A stretch of 64,000 bases of DNA from Oceanicaulis sp. HTCC2633 (GCF_000152745.1 NZ_CH672428.1:1112916-1176915); one strand, 5' to 3'. Shown: positions 1 to 10,939, counted from the first letter of the stretch. Program-made: numbers and translations. The notes: generated by a model not told the origin, from the sequence alone.

Positions 1-532
1 CGGTGGCGATCCGGAACAGGTTCTGGTTCGGGATGATGATCAGGGTGTCCACATGCTCCTGCAGGCGCTCAATGCCCGATTCGGCCAGGCGCATGCGGCG
101 GGTGCCCTCGAAATGGAACGGCTTGGTCACGACGCCGACGGTCAGGATGCCCTGCTCCCGCGCAGCGCGCGCGATTACAGGCGCAGCCCCGGTGCCGGTG
201 CCGCCGCCCATGCCGGCGGTGATGAACACCATGTGCGCGCCTTGCAGGTGCTCCTGGATTTCCGCCAGGGAGTCTTCCGCCGCCTGTTCACCCACTTCCG
301 GGCGCGCCCCAGCGCCCAGACCTTCGGTGATCGCAGCGCCCATCTGGATGCGGCGATCGGTGCGCGCGCGCTGAAGCGCCTGCGCATCGGTGTTGGCGAC
401 CACAAAGTCCACGCCCTCGAGCTGGGCGTCGATCATGTTGTTAACGGCGTTGCCCCCGGCGCCGCCGACACCACACACAAGAATGCGAGGTTTCAGTTCG
501 GTGGTTTCCGGCGCGGACAGGTTCAAGGGCAT
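1..532 (-). CDS. ftsZ: Cell division protein FtsZ (partial, N-terminal 177 residues)
   Basis: Tubulin-like GTPase that polymerises into the cytoplasmic Z-ring and recruits the divisome. Only the N-terminal half lies in the window; the rest is cut off at base 1. The glycine-rich nucleotide loop [13 protein letters not shown] is at about residues 21-33 and the tubulin signature GGGTGTG at 109-115. The ATG at 530-532 gives the usual short MPLNLS-type leader. It is the last gene of the dcw cluster, 141 nt downstream of ftsA. That gap holds a perfect CtrA box, so ftsZ probably has its own cell-cycle-regulated promoter as well as read-through. The family assignment is certain. Confidence 0.98.
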   Translation of the reverse strand, partial: MPLNLSAPETTELKPRILVCGVGGAGGNAVNNMIDAQLEGVDFVVANTDAQALQRARTDRRIQMGAAITEGLGAGARPEVGEQAAEDSLAEIQEHLQGAHMVFITAGMGGGTGTGAAPVIARAAREQGILTVGVVTKPFHFEGTRRMRLAESGIERLQEHVDTLIIIPNQNLFRIAT

Positions 533-592
533 GGCAGGTCTCCGTGGGGCGGCAGGGTTAACGAATCACCCCGTGAGACTGCGCTCGCTTGT

Positions 593-607
593 TTAATCGA
601 GCGTTAA
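593..607. promoter_or_regulatory. CtrA box upstream of ftsZ
   Basis: The gap between ftsA and ftsZ contains TTAA (593-596), seven bases, then TTAA (604-607). This is an exact match to the full CtrA recognition motif of Caulobacter-type alphaproteobacteria. It lies about 61-75 nt upstream of the ftsZ ATG. In Caulobacter, CtrA represses ftsZ transcription, so the same role is inferred here. No convincing -35/-10 pair could be assigned by eye. Confidence 0.7.
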
Positions 608-673
608 GCCGCTCCCCTCAGAGCAAACCTTTTTTCGCATAGAATAACAGGACCCTGAGTCTGTTCGAGGAGT

Positions 674-2002
674 CTAGAAACTTTCCGCGAACCAGCGCCA
701 GACCGCCTTCATGCCGCCCTCGCCCGTCGCCCGTTCGCGAATGCGGGCCGGACCCTGGTCAAACCGGGGCGGGCCGGAGATTGCTTCTGATGGCCCCTGA
801 ACACATCGCAGCAGCAGACCGGCCGCCGCGCTGAAGCCCGGACCGCTGACCGCATCGCCCAGTCCGGCGAGCGAATCAGGACGCCCCAGACGCACCTGCT
901 TGCCCAGCACCCGACCGGCCAGCTGGGCGGCGCCCGGCAATTGCGCCGCGCCGCCAGTCAGGACCACAGAGCGGCCCGACGCGCTGGCGGCGCCGGCGGC
1001 GTCCAGCCGATCACGCACCATTTCGAAGACTTCTTCCAGACGCGGCCGGATGATGGCGTTCAGAAGCGCCTTGGGCTGCTGGTTCATGGTCACCACGCCA
1101 GACCCGGCCACGGGGGGCGTCTCGATCATGATCTGATCGTCATCGGGACTATCAAGCGCACACCCATGCAGCGCCTTGATCCGCTCGGCCGCGTTGACCG
1201 GCGTGGACAGCCCCCGGGCGATGTCGTTGGTGACATGGGCGCCGCCGACCGGCACCCCGTCCACATGCTGTAGAGAGCCTTCATTGAAGACGGCCACGGT
1301 CGTTGTATGTGCGCCCATATCGATCAGCAGCGCGCCGAGATCGCGCTCATCCGGCGCCAAGGCCGCAATGCCGGAGACATAGGGCGTCGCCGCCACGCCC
1401 GCGACGGTCAGCTGGCAGCGCTCGACGCAGGAAATGAGGTTCTGCAAGGGGTCGGCGGCGGCGCTGACCAGATGCAGGTCCACGCCCAGGCTTTCGCCGA
1501 ACATGCCGCGCGGATCCTTGACGCCGCGATGGCCGTCCACGCGCCAGGAGAGCGGCAAAGCGTGAAGGAGAACCCGGCGTTGTTCATGGTGACGGCGCAG
1601 CGCCTCGGCGAGAATGCGGCGCAAATCCCGGTCGGTCACTTCACGGGCGGCGAGATCCATCTCGACGGAGATGCGCGCGCTCGCGGGGGCGCCCGCGGAC
1701 GCCGCCAGATACACCTCGCTGACCGTGTGCCCGGCCATGCGCTCGGCGTTCTCCACCGCCGCGCGGATGCTGTCCACCGCCAGATTGACGTCCACCACCT
1801 GACCGGCGCGCACGCCTCGCGTGGACTGGTGGCCGACCCCGATCACCCGCGGACGCAGGCCCGCCAGCGTCTCTTCGGTCTTGGCGATGAAACACACAGT
1901 CTTGGACGCGCCGATATCAAGCGCGGCGAACACGCCCGCCTTGCGCGGCGGCGTGGCGGCGCTTGCAGCGCCTCCTGACTTGAAAAACCCCATCGCACCC
2001 AT
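674..2002 (-). CDS. ftsA: Cell division protein FtsA
   Basis: Actin-like ATPase that tethers FtsZ to the inner face of the plasma membrane. It has 442 residues. Phosphate-binding loops typical of the actin fold are visible: LDIGASKT near residue 28, LLIDMGAHTTT near 226 and VVLTGGAAQLPG near 350. The C-terminus ends in an amphipathic helix (MKAVWRWFAESF), the usual FtsA membrane-targeting sequence. It starts 3 nt after the ftsQ stop. The ATG at 2002 is preceded by a GAGGGG stretch at workable spacing, and a second ATG three codons on is also possible. It is cotranscribed with ftsQ. Confidence 0.97.
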   Translation of the reverse strand: MGAMGFFKSGGAASAATPPRKAGVFAALDIGASKTVCFIAKTEETLAGLRPRVIGVGHQSTRGVRAGQVVDVNLAVDSIRAAVENAERMAGHTVSEVYLAASAGAPASARISVEMDLAAREVTDRDLRRILAEALRRHHEQRRVLLHALPLSWRVDGHRGVKDPRGMFGESLGVDLHLVSAAADPLQNLISCVERCQLTVAGVAATPYVSGIAALAPDERDLGALLIDMGAHTTTVAVFNEGSLQHVDGVPVGGAHVTNDIARGLSTPVNAAERIKALHGCALDSPDDDQIMIETPPVAGSGVVTMNQQPKALLNAIIRPRLEEVFEMVRDRLDAAGAASASGRSVVLTGGAAQLPGAAQLAGRVLGKQVRLGRPDSLAGLGDAVSGPGFSAAAGLLLRCVQGPSEAISGPPRFDQGPARIRERATGEGGMKAVWRWFAESF

Positions 2003-2005
2003 CGC

Positions 2006-2911
2006 TTAAGCCCCTCGCCCTGCGCGTTCCGCCGCCCGGTCCGGCCAGGGGCGCATGACCATCTCCCCGGCATTTCGAAGATCAAGGATCTGCGCCTCGT
2101 AATCGAGCACGCCGCGTTCCTCATGCATCGCCGCCAGCAACGCCAGCGCACTCGCCGGATCATCCTCTGGCAACAGCACATCGCCGCCGCTCTGCAGGCG
2201 CAGATTCCAGCGCCGCTCGCCCACGCGAATGGCGTTGGTCACACGGTCGCGAATTTCAGGATGAAGCTCGAGCAGCGCAATCACAGCATGGGCTTCACGG
2301 TTCGCGCCTTCTCCCACCACGCGCGGCAGGTCCAGAAAGTCGCGGGGATCCGCCGCATCGATGACATAGCCATCGGGATCAATCACATGATGGGTCTGGT
2401 TGATCTGCCAGATGGCATAGGGCTGGCGCTCCTCGATCAGCACCGCGATCCGGTCCGGCCACAGGCGCAGGACCTCGGCGGACTTCACCCAGCTCAGTGA
2501 CTGGATGGAGTCGCGCGCCGCATTGAGATCCACGCGGCTCAGCCCCCGGCCAGGCGCGGCGCCCACAGCGAGGGCCACTTCTTCAACCCCCGTGCGTTCA
2601 GCGCCCGCCACATCAAGCCAGTCCAGCGTATAGCCCGCGGTTTCAAGCTCGCGCTCGGCCCGACTGGCCAGCATTCCGCCCACATCATCGATCTGGCCAA
2701 ACGCGGTGAGGATCAGGACCGTGCCCGCCAGGAGGACGCCGCAAACGGTGAGAATCAGCTTGAAGGCGTAGCCCGCCCGGTTCCGCGCCGCACGCCATTG
2801 CGCCGCCGCCCAGTTGGACAGCTTGCGCCCGCCCGCCGCTTTGGGGGCTGTCTTTGACTTGCGCCGGGCTTTCGATGTGTCTCGAGCGCCGGCGGCCTTC
2901 AGTTTGGACAC
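2006..2911 (-). CDS. ftsQ: Cell division protein FtsQ
   Basis: Bitopic divisome protein that links the early ring to the FtsI/FtsW synthase. The chosen start is the GTG at 2911 (301 residues) because GGAGAA lies 6 nt upstream. An ATG at 2932 would add seven residues with no good ribosome-binding site. The protein has a basic cytoplasmic N-terminus, one transmembrane segment (about residues 47-68), a POTRA domain (about 80-150, with the typical [12 protein letters not shown] turn) and the FtsQ/DivIB C-terminal domain. It overlaps the end of ddl by 13 nt, as expected for translational coupling. Confidence 0.93.
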   Translation of the reverse strand: MSKLKAAGARDTSKARRKSKTAPKAAGGRKLSNWAAAQWRAARNRAGYAFKLILTVCGVLLAGTVLILTAFGQIDDVGGMLASRAERELETAGYTLDWLDVAGAERTGVEEVALAVGAAPGRGLSRVDLNAARDSIQSLSWVKSAEVLRLWPDRIAVLIEERQPYAIWQINQTHHVIDPDGYVIDAADPRDFLDLPRVVGEGANREAHAVIALLELHPEIRDRVTNAIRVGERRWNLRLQSGGDVLLPEDDPASALALLAAMHEERGVLDYEAQILDLRNAGEMVMRPWPDRAAERAGRGA

Positions 2912-3813
2912 GCCGCATTCTCCACCATCCACGCTACGAGATCGGGAAAACCGATGCCGCAGTGCGCCGCCTGTTCGGGCGCGAGGGATGTGGGAGTCAT
3001 GCCGGGTTGGGTGTTAATTTCGAGTAACCACACGCCGCCTGTTTCCGGATCATACCGGAAATCGGACCGGGTCAGGCCGCGGCACCCAAGGACCTGATGG
3101 GCCTTCAGCGCCTCGGCCATGCACTCGTCAAAAACAGCTTGCGGCACATCGGCGGGCAGCTGGTGCACCGAGCCGCCATCGGAATACTTGGCGTCGTAAT
3201 CATAGAAGGCGGTCTTGGGGACGATCTCGGTGACGGTCAGCGGCTTGTCGCCCATGACCGCAACAGTCAGCTCGCGGCCCGGAATGAAGCGCTCGATCAG
3301 CACTTCCTCGTCATAGGGCCAGTCCTCCGAGCCCAGAATGGCCGGCGGACGGTTCGCGCCCTCAGGCACGATCACCACGCCCACCGAACTGCCCTGCGCA
3401 TTGGGCTTGGCCACATAGGGCGGCTTCATGACATGGTCACGCGCGGCTTCGAACCGGCTGATCAACTGGCCTTCAGGGCACTGGATGCCCGCCTCGCGCA
3501 GCACCGCCTTGGCGCGTTGCTTGTCCATGGCCAGCGCCGACGCCGCGACGCCCGAATGGGTGTAGGGATAGCCCAGATAATCGAGCACGCCCTGCACCCG
3601 GCCATCCTCGCCCCAATCGCCATGCAGCGCATTGAACACCACATCAGGCTTTACGCCGTCGAGTTGGTCGATCCAGTCGTGATCGCGAGGATCGATGGGG
3701 GAGACCTGATAGCCCTTGGCTTCCAGCGCCTCGATCACCTTCCTGCCCGATACAAGCGAGACGTCGCGCTCCGGACTGCGCCCGCCCAAAAGAACCGCCA
3801 CATGCTTGCTCAT
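2899..3813 (-). CDS. ddl: D-alanine--D-alanine ligase
   Basis: Cytoplasmic ATP-grasp enzyme that makes the D-Ala-D-Ala dipeptide for the peptidoglycan stem peptide. It has 304 residues, normal for DdlB-type enzymes. Recognisable parts are the N-terminal [16 protein letters not shown] loop, the central [17 protein letters not shown] strand of the ATP-grasp fold and the C-terminal metal-binding [11 protein letters not shown]. Its ATG overlaps the murB stop codon in an ATGA junction (3810-3813), which supports this start and coupled translation. Confidence 0.97.
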   Translation of the reverse strand: MSKHVAVLLGGRSPERDVSLVSGRKVIEALEAKGYQVSPIDPRDHDWIDQLDGVKPDVVFNALHGDWGEDGRVQGVLDYLGYPYTHSGVAASALAMDKQRAKAVLREAGIQCPEGQLISRFEAARDHVMKPPYVAKPNAQGSSVGVVIVPEGANRPPAILGSEDWPYDEEVLIERFIPGRELTVAVMGDKPLTVTEIVPKTAFYDYDAKYSDGGSVHQLPADVPQAVFDECMAEALKAHQVLGCRGLTRSDFRYDPETGGVWLLEINTQPGMTPTSLAPEQAAHCGIGFPDLVAWMVENAACPN

Positions 3814-4733
3814 TCGGGCTCTCCGATCCGTTTGACTTCCCAGTGCAATTGAACGCCGAACTTGTCTTTCACCTCGGCGCGCACGGTTTCGCCCAGGGTT
3901 TCGAGATCGCTGGCGGTCGCCGTGCCGTCATTGATCAGGAAATTGCAATGCTGTTCGGAAAAGCGCGCGCCGCCAATGGGTTTGCCGCGCCAGCCCGCCG
4001 CATCCACCAATTGCCAGGCCGAGCGCCCGCCCGAGGTTTCCGGATCGGGGTTCTTGAAGGTCGAGCCGGACGTCTTCTCGCGAATGGGCTGGCTCGCCTC
4101 GCGCCGCTCGGTGATGGCGTTCATGCGTTCTGTGACGGCTTCAGGATCATCCGCCTGCCCTTCGAATACCGCCTCGATGAAGATCCAGTCTTCCGGCGCG
4201 TCCGAATGGCGATAGGCGTAGCCCAGCTCTTCCACCGGCGCGATGATGCGTCGTCCGGTGCGATCAAGCGCGACGGCCTCGACCAGAACGTCCTTGGTTT
4301 CGGTCCCGTAGCAGCCCGCATTCATGCGCAGCGCGCCGCCAATGGCGCCCGGCACGCCCACATAGAATTCCAGTCCGGCGATCCCGGCTTTCGCGGCCGC
4401 CTTGGCGACCATCTTGTCGAGCGCGGCGGCGCCCGCGCGAATGCGATTGTTCTCCAGCGCCTCGACCTTGCCGAAGGCGGGGGTGAGCTTGACCGTCACG
4501 CCCGGCAGGCCGCCATCGCGCACCAGCGTATTGGAACCGGCGCCCAGCACCCGCACGTCGATATCGCGCGGAGTTTCGGCCAGAAAGCGCGCCAGATCAG
4601 CTGCGTCGGCGGGCAGGAACAGAACCTGCGCCGGACCGCCCACACGCAGCCAGGTGATATCAGCAAGGGACGCGTTCTCGATCAGCTTGCCGCGCACGGA
4701 CGGCAGGCGATCCAGAAGGGACGGCCAGCCCAT
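3810..4733 (-). CDS. murB: UDP-N-acetylenolpyruvoylglucosamine reductase MurB
   Basis: FAD-dependent reductase that turns UDP-GlcNAc-enolpyruvate into UDP-MurNAc in the cytoplasm. It has 307 residues. An FAD-binding PCMH domain comes first ([10 protein letters not shown] near 27; [13 protein letters not shown] near 61), with the substrate/active-site GSTFKNP near 223. The GSTFKNP form and the length fit type II MurB, the class usual in alphaproteobacteria. The start lies 2 nt after the murC stop codon. Confidence 0.97.
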   Translation of the reverse strand: MGWPSLLDRLPSVRGKLIENASLADITWLRVGGPAQVLFLPADAADLARFLAETPRDIDVRVLGAGSNTLVRDGGLPGVTVKLTPAFGKVEALENNRIRAGAAALDKMVAKAAAKAGIAGLEFYVGVPGAIGGALRMNAGCYGTETKDVLVEAVALDRTGRRIIAPVEELGYAYRHSDAPEDWIFIEAVFEGQADDPEAVTERMNAITERREASQPIREKTSGSTFKNPDPETSGGRSAWQLVDAAGWRGKPIGGARFSEQHCNFLINDGTATASDLETLGETVRAEVKDKFGVQLHWEVKRIGEPE

Positions 4734-4735
4734 GC

Positions 4736-6139
4736 TCAGCCCTCCAGACGGGCAGGCAGGTCTGCGGCCCAGGCGGTGATGTCGCCTGCGCCCAGACAGA
4801 CGATCAGATCCCCCGGCTGCATCACCGATTTGAGGTCGTCAGGCAGGGTCTCGCGGGTCGTCGCATTGGGATTGCGATGGCCGTGACGTTGCAGGCCCGC
4901 CACCAGGGAGTCCTGGCTCGCCCCCTCGATCGGGGCTTCGCCCGCAGCATAGACCGGGGTCACCCAGACGCTGTCGGCGTCGTTGAAGCAGGTGCAGAAA
5001 TCCTCAAACAGATCATGCAGGCGCGAATAGCGGTGCGGCTGCACCACGGCGTGCACCCGTCCCGCGCCCACGCGCTGGCGCGCGGCTTTCAGCACCGCCG
5101 TGATCTCGACCGGGTGATGACCGTAATCATCCACCACCGTCACGCCATGCGCCTGGCCCGTGATCGTGAAGCGGCGCTTGACCCCGGTGAAACCCGACAG
5201 CGCCGTGCGCGCTTCCTCCTCGCCGCCGCCCAGCGCCTGAACCACCGCCAGAGCGCCTGCGGCGTTGAGCACATTGTGTTCGCCCATCATGGGCAGGCTC
5301 ATCCCCGCCCAGGTGACCGGCTCGATTCCACGCGGCTGGAAGGTCAGGTCGAAATGACCACCCGTCTCGTCCATGACGAGATTGGACAGGCGCACATCCG
5401 CTTGCGGAGAGAAGCCATAGGTGATGACCCGGCGATCCTCGATCCGCGCGGCCAGCGCCTGCACTTCAGGATGATCGATGCACAGCACGGCGAACCCATA
5501 GAACGGCAGGTTCTCGACAAACTGGGCGAAGGCGTCGCGCAAGGCGTCGAACGAGCCGTAATGCTCCATATGCTCGGGATCGATATTGGTGATGATCCCG
5601 ACCGAGCCGCGCAATTTGAGGAAGGAGCCGTCGCTTTCATCGGCCTCGACCACCATCCACTCGCCCTCGCCGATCTTGGCGTTCGAGCCATAGGCGGAAA
5701 TGATCCCGCCATTGATCACGGTCGGGTCAAAGCCCGCCGCATCCATCAGGCAGGCCACCAGCGAGGTCGTGGTGGTCTTGCCGTGGGTGCCCGCGACCGC
5801 CACCGCGTGCTTGAGACGCATCAGCTCCGCCAGCATCTCGGCGCGGCGCACCACCGGGGTGCGTTTGGCGCGCGCGGCGACGAGTTCAGGATTGTCCTTC
5901 TTGACGGCGCTCGAGACGACGAGCGCGCCCGCGCCCTCCACATTCTCCGCGGCGTGGCCGATATGGACGACCGCGCCCTTCTCACGCAGGCGCTGGACAT
6001 TGGCGCTGTCCTTGATGTCCGAGCCCGTGACCTTGTAGCCGAGCGTCAGCATGACTTCGGCGATGCCGCTCATGCCGATGCCGCCAATGCCGACGAAGTG
6101 AACAGGACCAACCGAGGCGGCGAGATCAATGGGCGGCAT
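4736..6139 (-). CDS. murC: UDP-N-acetylmuramate--L-alanine ligase MurC
   Basis: ATP-dependent Mur ligase that adds the first amino acid, L-Ala, to UDP-MurNAc. It has 467 residues. The N-terminal Rossmann motif [12 protein letters not shown] is at 14-25, the P-loop GTHGKTTTT at 117-125, and the C-terminal Mur ligase domain has the [10 protein letters not shown] stretch. The start codon shares one base with the murG stop (TGATG), which fixes the start. It is one of four Mur ligases in the pathway; MurE and MurF are also encoded here and MurD is not. Confidence 0.98.
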   Translation of the reverse strand: MPPIDLAASVGPVHFVGIGGIGMSGIAEVMLTLGYKVTGSDIKDSANVQRLREKGAVVHIGHAAENVEGAGALVVSSAVKKDNPELVAARAKRTPVVRRAEMLAELMRLKHAVAVAGTHGKTTTTSLVACLMDAAGFDPTVINGGIISAYGSNAKIGEGEWMVVEADESDGSFLKLRGSVGIITNIDPEHMEHYGSFDALRDAFAQFVENLPFYGFAVLCIDHPEVQALAARIEDRRVITYGFSPQADVRLSNLVMDETGGHFDLTFQPRGIEPVTWAGMSLPMMGEHNVLNAAGALAVVQALGGGEEEARTALSGFTGVKRRFTITGQAHGVTVVDDYGHHPVEITAVLKAARQRVGAGRVHAVVQPHRYSRLHDLFEDFCTCFNDADSVWVTPVYAAGEAPIEGASQDSLVAGLQRHGHRNPNATTRETLPDDLKSVMQPGDLIVCLGAGDITAWAADLPARLEG

Positions 6140-7236
6140 CAGAGTTTCGGCTCCGCAGCTTGTACAATCAGATCAGCAAGACGCTCATGAGCGTCAGGTC
6201 GGCCCTCTGTCCGGGCCAGGCGCGCGCGCGCATCCAGAGCTTCGCCGTCCGCCAACAGGGTTTCAAGGCGCGCCCGCAGGTGATCCACGGTGAAGTCGGC
6301 CTCGGTGATCATGTCGGCTGCGCCCTTGCGCACCAGTCCTTCGGCATTCGCCGTCTGGTGATCATCCATCGCAAGTGCGAGGGGCACGAATATGGCGGGA
6401 CGGCCGATCGCGGCGATTTCGGACACCGATGACGCGCCCGAGCGCGAGATCACGAGATGGCTCTCGGCGTAGAGCCGCCCCATATCGCGGAAGAACGGGC
6501 TGAGCTCCGCCTGAACACCGGCTTCGGCGTACACCTGGCGCGCGCTATCAAGGCTCTCTTCACGCGTCTGCTGAACGACCTTCAGGCGCAGGCGCAAGTC
6601 TTCCGGCAAGGCTGCCACCCCCCGGGGCACGGTTTCAGACAGGATGCGCGCGCCCAGCGACCCGCCCAGCACCAGAAGCCGGATCTCGCCTTCCGGCCCG
6701 GGCGGCGCATAGTCAACTTCACGCGCCTGAAGCACATGGGCGCGCACGGGATTGCCGGTGACGGCGTGCACAGCGCCCTGGGGCATCTTGTCGAGCCGGG
6801 CGAAGCCGGACGCGACACTGACCACCGAGCCCGCAAACAGGCGATTGACCCGTCCCAGAACGGCGTTCTGTTCGTGAATGATACGGGGAATGGAATAGCT
6901 CCACGCCGCGCTCAGAACCGGAAAGGCGGGATAGCCGCCAAACCCGGCGACCACATGGGGCTTGAATTCAGCCATGATGGTGCGGGCCTGAAACACGCCC
7001 CGGGTCAGCTTCAGCACCGACTGCGCCATCCTGACCGGGTTCTTGGCGAAGGGGCTCGACGCCTCGATCTCACTCACCGGCTCTCCGGGAAAGTCTGTCG
7101 CGTGACGCGCCCCGCGCGCATCGGTGACCAGCTTCACCGACCAGCCGCGCGCCATGAGCGCGTCCGCGGTGGCGCGAGCCGGGAACATATGGCCGCCGGT
7201 GCCGCCGGCGGCGATGAGCAGACGTTTGGGGGTCAC
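6139..7236 (-). CDS. murG: UDP-GlcNAc--lipid I GlcNAc transferase MurG
   Basis: Peripheral membrane glycosyltransferase that converts lipid I to lipid II. The open frame extends to 7323, but the start is placed at the GTG at 7236 (365 residues). It overlaps the ftsW stop as GTGA, and the protein then opens with the family's [19 protein letters not shown]. Other landmarks are [12 protein letters not shown] (lipid-facing N-domain) and the UDP-GlcNAc site [11 protein letters not shown] followed by DDHQTANA. The start at 7323 would add 29 residues that look like ftsW read in another frame. Confidence 0.96.
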   Translation of the reverse strand: MTPKRLLIAAGGTGGHMFPARATADALMARGWSVKLVTDARGARHATDFPGEPVSEIEASSPFAKNPVRMAQSVLKLTRGVFQARTIMAEFKPHVVAGFGGYPAFPVLSAAWSYSIPRIIHEQNAVLGRVNRLFAGSVVSVASGFARLDKMPQGAVHAVTGNPVRAHVLQAREVDYAPPGPEGEIRLLVLGGSLGARILSETVPRGVAALPEDLRLRLKVVQQTREESLDSARQVYAEAGVQAELSPFFRDMGRLYAESHLVISRSGASSVSEIAAIGRPAIFVPLALAMDDHQTANAEGLVRKGAADMITEADFTVDHLRARLETLLADGEALDARARLARTEGRPDAHERLADLIVQAAEPKL

Positions 7237-8366
7237 GCGGACAAATCTCCCTGACGAGGGCGAGGCGCATAGGCGCCGGGACGGCGGCGGGTCAGCGCCA
7301 GCAGCAAGCCCGCAGAGAAACACAGGGCCAGCATGGACGATCCCCCGTAGGAGATGAAGGGCAGGGTCATGCCGGTGGGCGGGGCGATATCGAGATTCAC
7401 GCCGATATTCACAAGCGCCTGCAGCGCGAAGAGCAATGCCAGGCCCGACGTGGCGAGCTGGGCGAACGGATCGGTCAGACGCAAACCCAGCATCCAGGCG
7501 CGCGCGAACAGGAGCGCGTAAAGCCCGATGATCGCGAGGGAAGCGATCAGGCCATATTCCTCCGCCGCCACCGAGAAGACGAAGTCCGTATGCGCTTCAG
7601 GCAGGAGGTGCTTGACCTGTCCCTCGCCGGGACCCGCGCCCCAGACGCCGCCGCGCGCCATGGCGTCGAGCGCGGTTTCGGTCTGTGTGCGCTCGCCGCC
7701 CGGGCCAATGAAATCCAGGATGCGATCGCGGACATGCGGCAGAGCGACATAGGCGCCGCCGCCGCCCACAAGCGCCAGAGCGCCCAGAACCATGGAATGC
7801 AGCCAGGACAGGCCGCCCGCCCACAAGAGCGCGCCAAACACCAGCGAGATGAGAACGGTCTGGCCAAAATCGGGCTGCAGCATGAGAAGCACGACCGAGA
7901 CGCCGTAGAAGCCGAACGCCACCAGCCGTCCCGGCACCGGCGCGCCGCGATCCTCTTCGGAGAACAGCCAAGCGGCGATGACCACGAAGGCCGGCTTGAG
8001 AAATTCGGAAGGCTGCAGTGAAAAGGATCCGATCCTGATCCAGCGCGTCGCGCCCTTCACATCCGCGCCCAGCACTAGCACCAGAACCAGCGTGATTAAC
8101 GCCGCGACGAGCGCCAGCCCCGCGAACCGCCTGACCCCTGTCACGGACAGCGCGGAGGTGAAGCCCAGAATGCAAAGCCCGGCACCGACGAAGAAGAGCT
8201 GGCGATACAGGTAATAGAACGGATCGTCGATCCAGCTGGTGCGCTCGACTGCCGCCGGGCTGGCGGCGAAGGCCAGAACAATCCCGATCGTCATCAGAAA
8301 GATCACGATGACCAGGATCGGGCGGTCCAGTCCGCTCCACAATCCGGCCTTGCGACGGGTGCTCAT
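7233..8366 (-). CDS. ftsW: Peptidoglycan glycosyltransferase FtsW
   Basis: Polytopic SEDS-family glycan polymerase of the division septum, working with FtsI. It has 377 residues and about ten hydrophobic segments. Family motifs include GATRWIRIGSFSLQPSEFLK in the first half and LPFISYGGSSM near the C-terminus. It ends in an ATGA-type overlap with murG. Upstream, only about 53 nt separate it from mraY, so the murD gene normally found between these two is absent. Confidence 0.97.
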   Translation of the reverse strand: MSTRRKAGLWSGLDRPILVIVIFLMTIGIVLAFAASPAAVERTSWIDDPFYYLYRQLFFVGAGLCILGFTSALSVTGVRRFAGLALVAALITLVLVLVLGADVKGATRWIRIGSFSLQPSEFLKPAFVVIAAWLFSEEDRGAPVPGRLVAFGFYGVSVVLLMLQPDFGQTVLISLVFGALLWAGGLSWLHSMVLGALALVGGGGAYVALPHVRDRILDFIGPGGERTQTETALDAMARGGVWGAGPGEGQVKHLLPEAHTDFVFSVAAEEYGLIASLAIIGLYALLFARAWMLGLRLTDPFAQLATSGLALLFALQALVNIGVNLDIAPPTGMTLPFISYGGSSMLALCFSAGLLLALTRRRPGAYAPRPRQGDLSA

Positions 8367-8419
8367 GGGCTCTTCCTAGTTCGGCGGCTCCTTGCGCGGC
8401 TCAGACCGGCAAGCGCGCC

Positions 8420-9520
8420 CTATCGCAGCTTCAGGGTCGACAGGCCGATCAGGGCCAGAACGAAGGCGATGATCCAGAACCGCACCACAATGGTGGATTC
8501 CGCCCAGCCCAGCTTCTCGTAATGATGGTGAATCGGCGCCATGCGGAAGACCCGCTTGCCGGTGAGCTTGAAACTCGCCACCTGGACCATCACCGACACG
8601 GCTTCGAGCACGAACAGGCCGCCAATGATCACGAGAACGATCTCGTGCTTCACCGCCACGGCGATCGTGCCCAGCGCGCCGCCCAGAGACAGCGAACCGG
8701 TATCGCCCATGAACACCATGGCGGGCGGGGCGTTGTACCAGAGGAAACCGAGACCCGCGCCGATCATTGCGCCGCAGATCACGGCAAGCTCGCCGGTGCC
8801 CGGGGTGAAGTTCAGGAACAGGTATTCGGAATAGACCGAGGAGCCGACGAAATAGGCGATGAAGCCGAAGCTGCCCGCCGCGATCATCACCGGCACGATG
8901 GCGAGGCCATCAAGGCCATCGGTGAGGTTCACCGCATTGGACGCGCCGACGATCACCACCATGCCGAACAGGTAGAAGGCGAAGCTGAGCGGGACCATCA
9001 GATCCTTGAAGAAGGGCACGGCCACGGACGTCGCGAAGTTGTCCGGCGTGTCCGGCGCGGTGTCGAGCAGGTAGACCATGGCCACCACCGCCACCGCCGC
9101 GATGGCGAATTGCAGGATCAGCTTGCCCTTGCCCGACAGGCCCTCGGTGGATTTCTTGGTGACCTTGCGCCAGTCATCAATGAAGCCGATGCCGCCAAAG
9201 CCCGCGGTCACGAAGATCACCACCCACAGATAGGGGTTGGAGATGTCGCCCCAGATCAGCGTACCCGCCAGAATGCCCGCGAGGATGATGAAGCCGCCCA
9301 TGGTGGGGGTGCCCGCCTTGGCGACGATATGGCTTTCCGGACCATCGGTGCGAATCGGTTGGGAGCCCTTCGTGCGCAGCCAGCCAATGAAGGGATTGCC
9401 GATGGCCAGCGCCAGAATAAAGGCGGTCATCATTGCCGCCCCGGTCCGAAACGTCAGGTAATTGATCAGGTTAAGGGCCTGGAACTGGTCTGCGAACGGA
9501 GACAGCAGAAGATAAAGCAT
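8420..9520 (-). CDS. mraY: Phospho-MurNAc-pentapeptide transferase MraY
   Basis: Integral membrane enzyme that transfers phospho-MurNAc-pentapeptide to undecaprenyl phosphate, giving lipid I. It has 366 residues and about ten transmembrane helices. The active-site segments are intact: [12 protein letters not shown], the magnesium-binding [13 protein letters not shown] and the C-terminal [11 protein letters not shown] loop. It begins 15 nt after murF and is followed by ftsW rather than murD. Confidence 0.98.
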   Translation of the reverse strand: MLYLLLSPFADQFQALNLINYLTFRTGAAMMTAFILALAIGNPFIGWLRTKGSQPIRTDGPESHIVAKAGTPTMGGFIILAGILAGTLIWGDISNPYLWVVIFVTAGFGGIGFIDDWRKVTKKSTEGLSGKGKLILQFAIAAVAVVAMVYLLDTAPDTPDNFATSVAVPFFKDLMVPLSFAFYLFGMVVIVGASNAVNLTDGLDGLAIVPVMIAAGSFGFIAYFVGSSVYSEYLFLNFTPGTGELAVICGAMIGAGLGFLWYNAPPAMVFMGDTGSLSLGGALGTIAVAVKHEIVLVIIGGLFVLEAVSVMVQVASFKLTGKRVFRMAPIHHHYEKLGWAESTIVVRFWIIAFVLALIGLSTLKLR

Positions 9521-9535
9521 AGTCGGTCAGGCCCT

Positions 9536-10939
9536 TCAGGCGGAGGCAGGTTTGGCTTTGTCGCGCAGCGATGACACAAGTTTATGAACACCGGAAGCGT
9601 TTGATCCCTTAACAAGGACCACATCGCCATCCCGCGCCAGTTCGCTCAAGGTTTCAATTGCGCTCTCTGCGGTCTCGCACCAGGCGGCGCGATGCTCCGC
9701 AGGCAAGGCATCCATCAACGCCCGCGCGCCCTCGCCCACCCCGATCACCTGATCGACGCCCGCGGTGATGAGCGGTTCCGCCAGAGCGGCATGCAGGGCG
9801 CGACTGTCAGGCCCGAGCTCGAGCATTTCGCCAATAACGGCGATCTTGCGGTCCTGCCCTGACGGCTTGCGCAGCTTGAGCACGCCAAAGGCCGCCCGCA
9901 TGGAGGCGGGATTGGCGTTATAGCTCTCATCGACGACTTCGATGACGCGCCCCCTGGAGAGCTGGGCGTAAAAGGCGACGCCCCGCCCCTCGGTCGGCTT
10001 CAGCTCTGACAGGGCGTCCAGCGCCAGGTCCGGGTCGACGCCGGCGCCCAGCGCCGCCGCCACCACTCCCGCCGCATTCACCGCCTGATGCGCGCCGGGC
10101 AGGCGCAAGCGGAAATCCATCGGCTTGCCCATCACATCCATGCGGCCCACGCCTCCATCCGGTCCCTCATCATAGGACAGGATGCGCACCGCGGCGCCCG
10201 GAGTAAGACCGAAATCAAGCATGAATCCGGCGCCCGATCCCTGCACCGCCTGCATCAGTCGCGGGGCGAACTCGTCATCGGCGGGGATCACCGCCACGCC
10301 GTCCGCTTCAAGCCCTTCAAAGATTTCGGCCTTGGCGTCGGCGATGGCCTCCATCGAGCCCAGATTCTCAAGATGGGCGGGCGCGATCTTGGTGATCATC
10401 GCCACATGCGGACGCACCATGCGGGTCAGCTCGGAAATCTCACCCTTATGGTTCATGCCCATCTCGAAGACGGCGTGACGGGTCGCTTCAGGCATGCGCG
10501 CCAATGTCAGCGGCACGCCCCAGTGATTGTTATAGCTCTTCTCGGACCAGTGCGCCGGGCCGGCCTTTATGAACACCGCCGCCAGCGCCTCTTTCACGCT
10601 GGTCTTGCCCACAGACCCCGTCACGCCCACGCGCACGGCGTCCGAGCGGCGACGCGCGCCCTCGCCCAGACGGATCAGACCGTCGAGCACATTCTCGACC
10701 ACCAGGCGCGGCCCCGAGCAGGCCTCCGGATTGGACACGAGAACCGCGGCTGCGCCCTTGTCGAGCGCAGCCTGAGCGAAGTCATGGCCATCGCGCTGCG
10801 CAGTGAGCGCCACAAAAAGATCGCCGGGTTGCAGGGTCCGCGTGTCGATGGAGACGCCGGACGCAGCCCAGCCGCCTTCAGTCAGCCGCCCCTGCGACGC
10901 TTCGGCGGCGTCCCTCGCCGTCCAGAGCGGTGCGGTCAT
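9536..10939 (-). CDS. murF: UDP-MurNAc-tripeptide--D-Ala-D-Ala ligase MurF
   Basis: Cytoplasmic Mur ligase that adds the D-Ala-D-Ala made by Ddl to the UDP-MurNAc tripeptide. It has 467 residues. The N-terminal uridine-binding domain contains SIDTRTLQPGDLFVAL, the P-loop GSVGKTS is at 108-114, and VDESYNANPASM, characteristic of MurF, is near residue 330. It overlaps the end of murE by 4 nt (ATGA). Confidence 0.97.
   Translation of the reverse strand: MTAPLWTARDAAEASQGRLTEGGWAASGVSIDTRTLQPGDLFVALTAQRDGHDFAQAALDKGAAAVLVSNPEACSGPRLVVENVLDGLIRLGEGARRRSDAVRVGVTGSVGKTSVKEALAAVFIKAGPAHWSEKSYNNHWGVPLTLARMPEATRHAVFEMGMNHKGEISELTRMVRPHVAMITKIAPAHLENLGSMEAIADAKAEIFEGLEADGVAVIPADDEFAPRLMQAVQGSGAGFMLDFGLTPGAAVRILSYDEGPDGGVGRMDVMGKPMDFRLRLPGAHQAVNAAGVVAAALGAGVDPDLALDALSELKPTEGRGVAFYAQLSRGRVIEVVDESYNANPASMRAAFGVLKLRKPSGQDRKIAVIGEMLELGPDSRALHAALAEPLITAGVDQVIGVGEGARALMDALPAEHRAAWCETAESAIETLSELARDGDVVLVKGSNASGVHKLVSSLRDKAKPASA

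Noticed and set aside
8367-8419. Remnant of murD between mraY and ftsW
   Set aside because: Only about 53 nt are available and no P-loop or Mur ligase motif is present on either strand, so nothing supports a pseudogene there.
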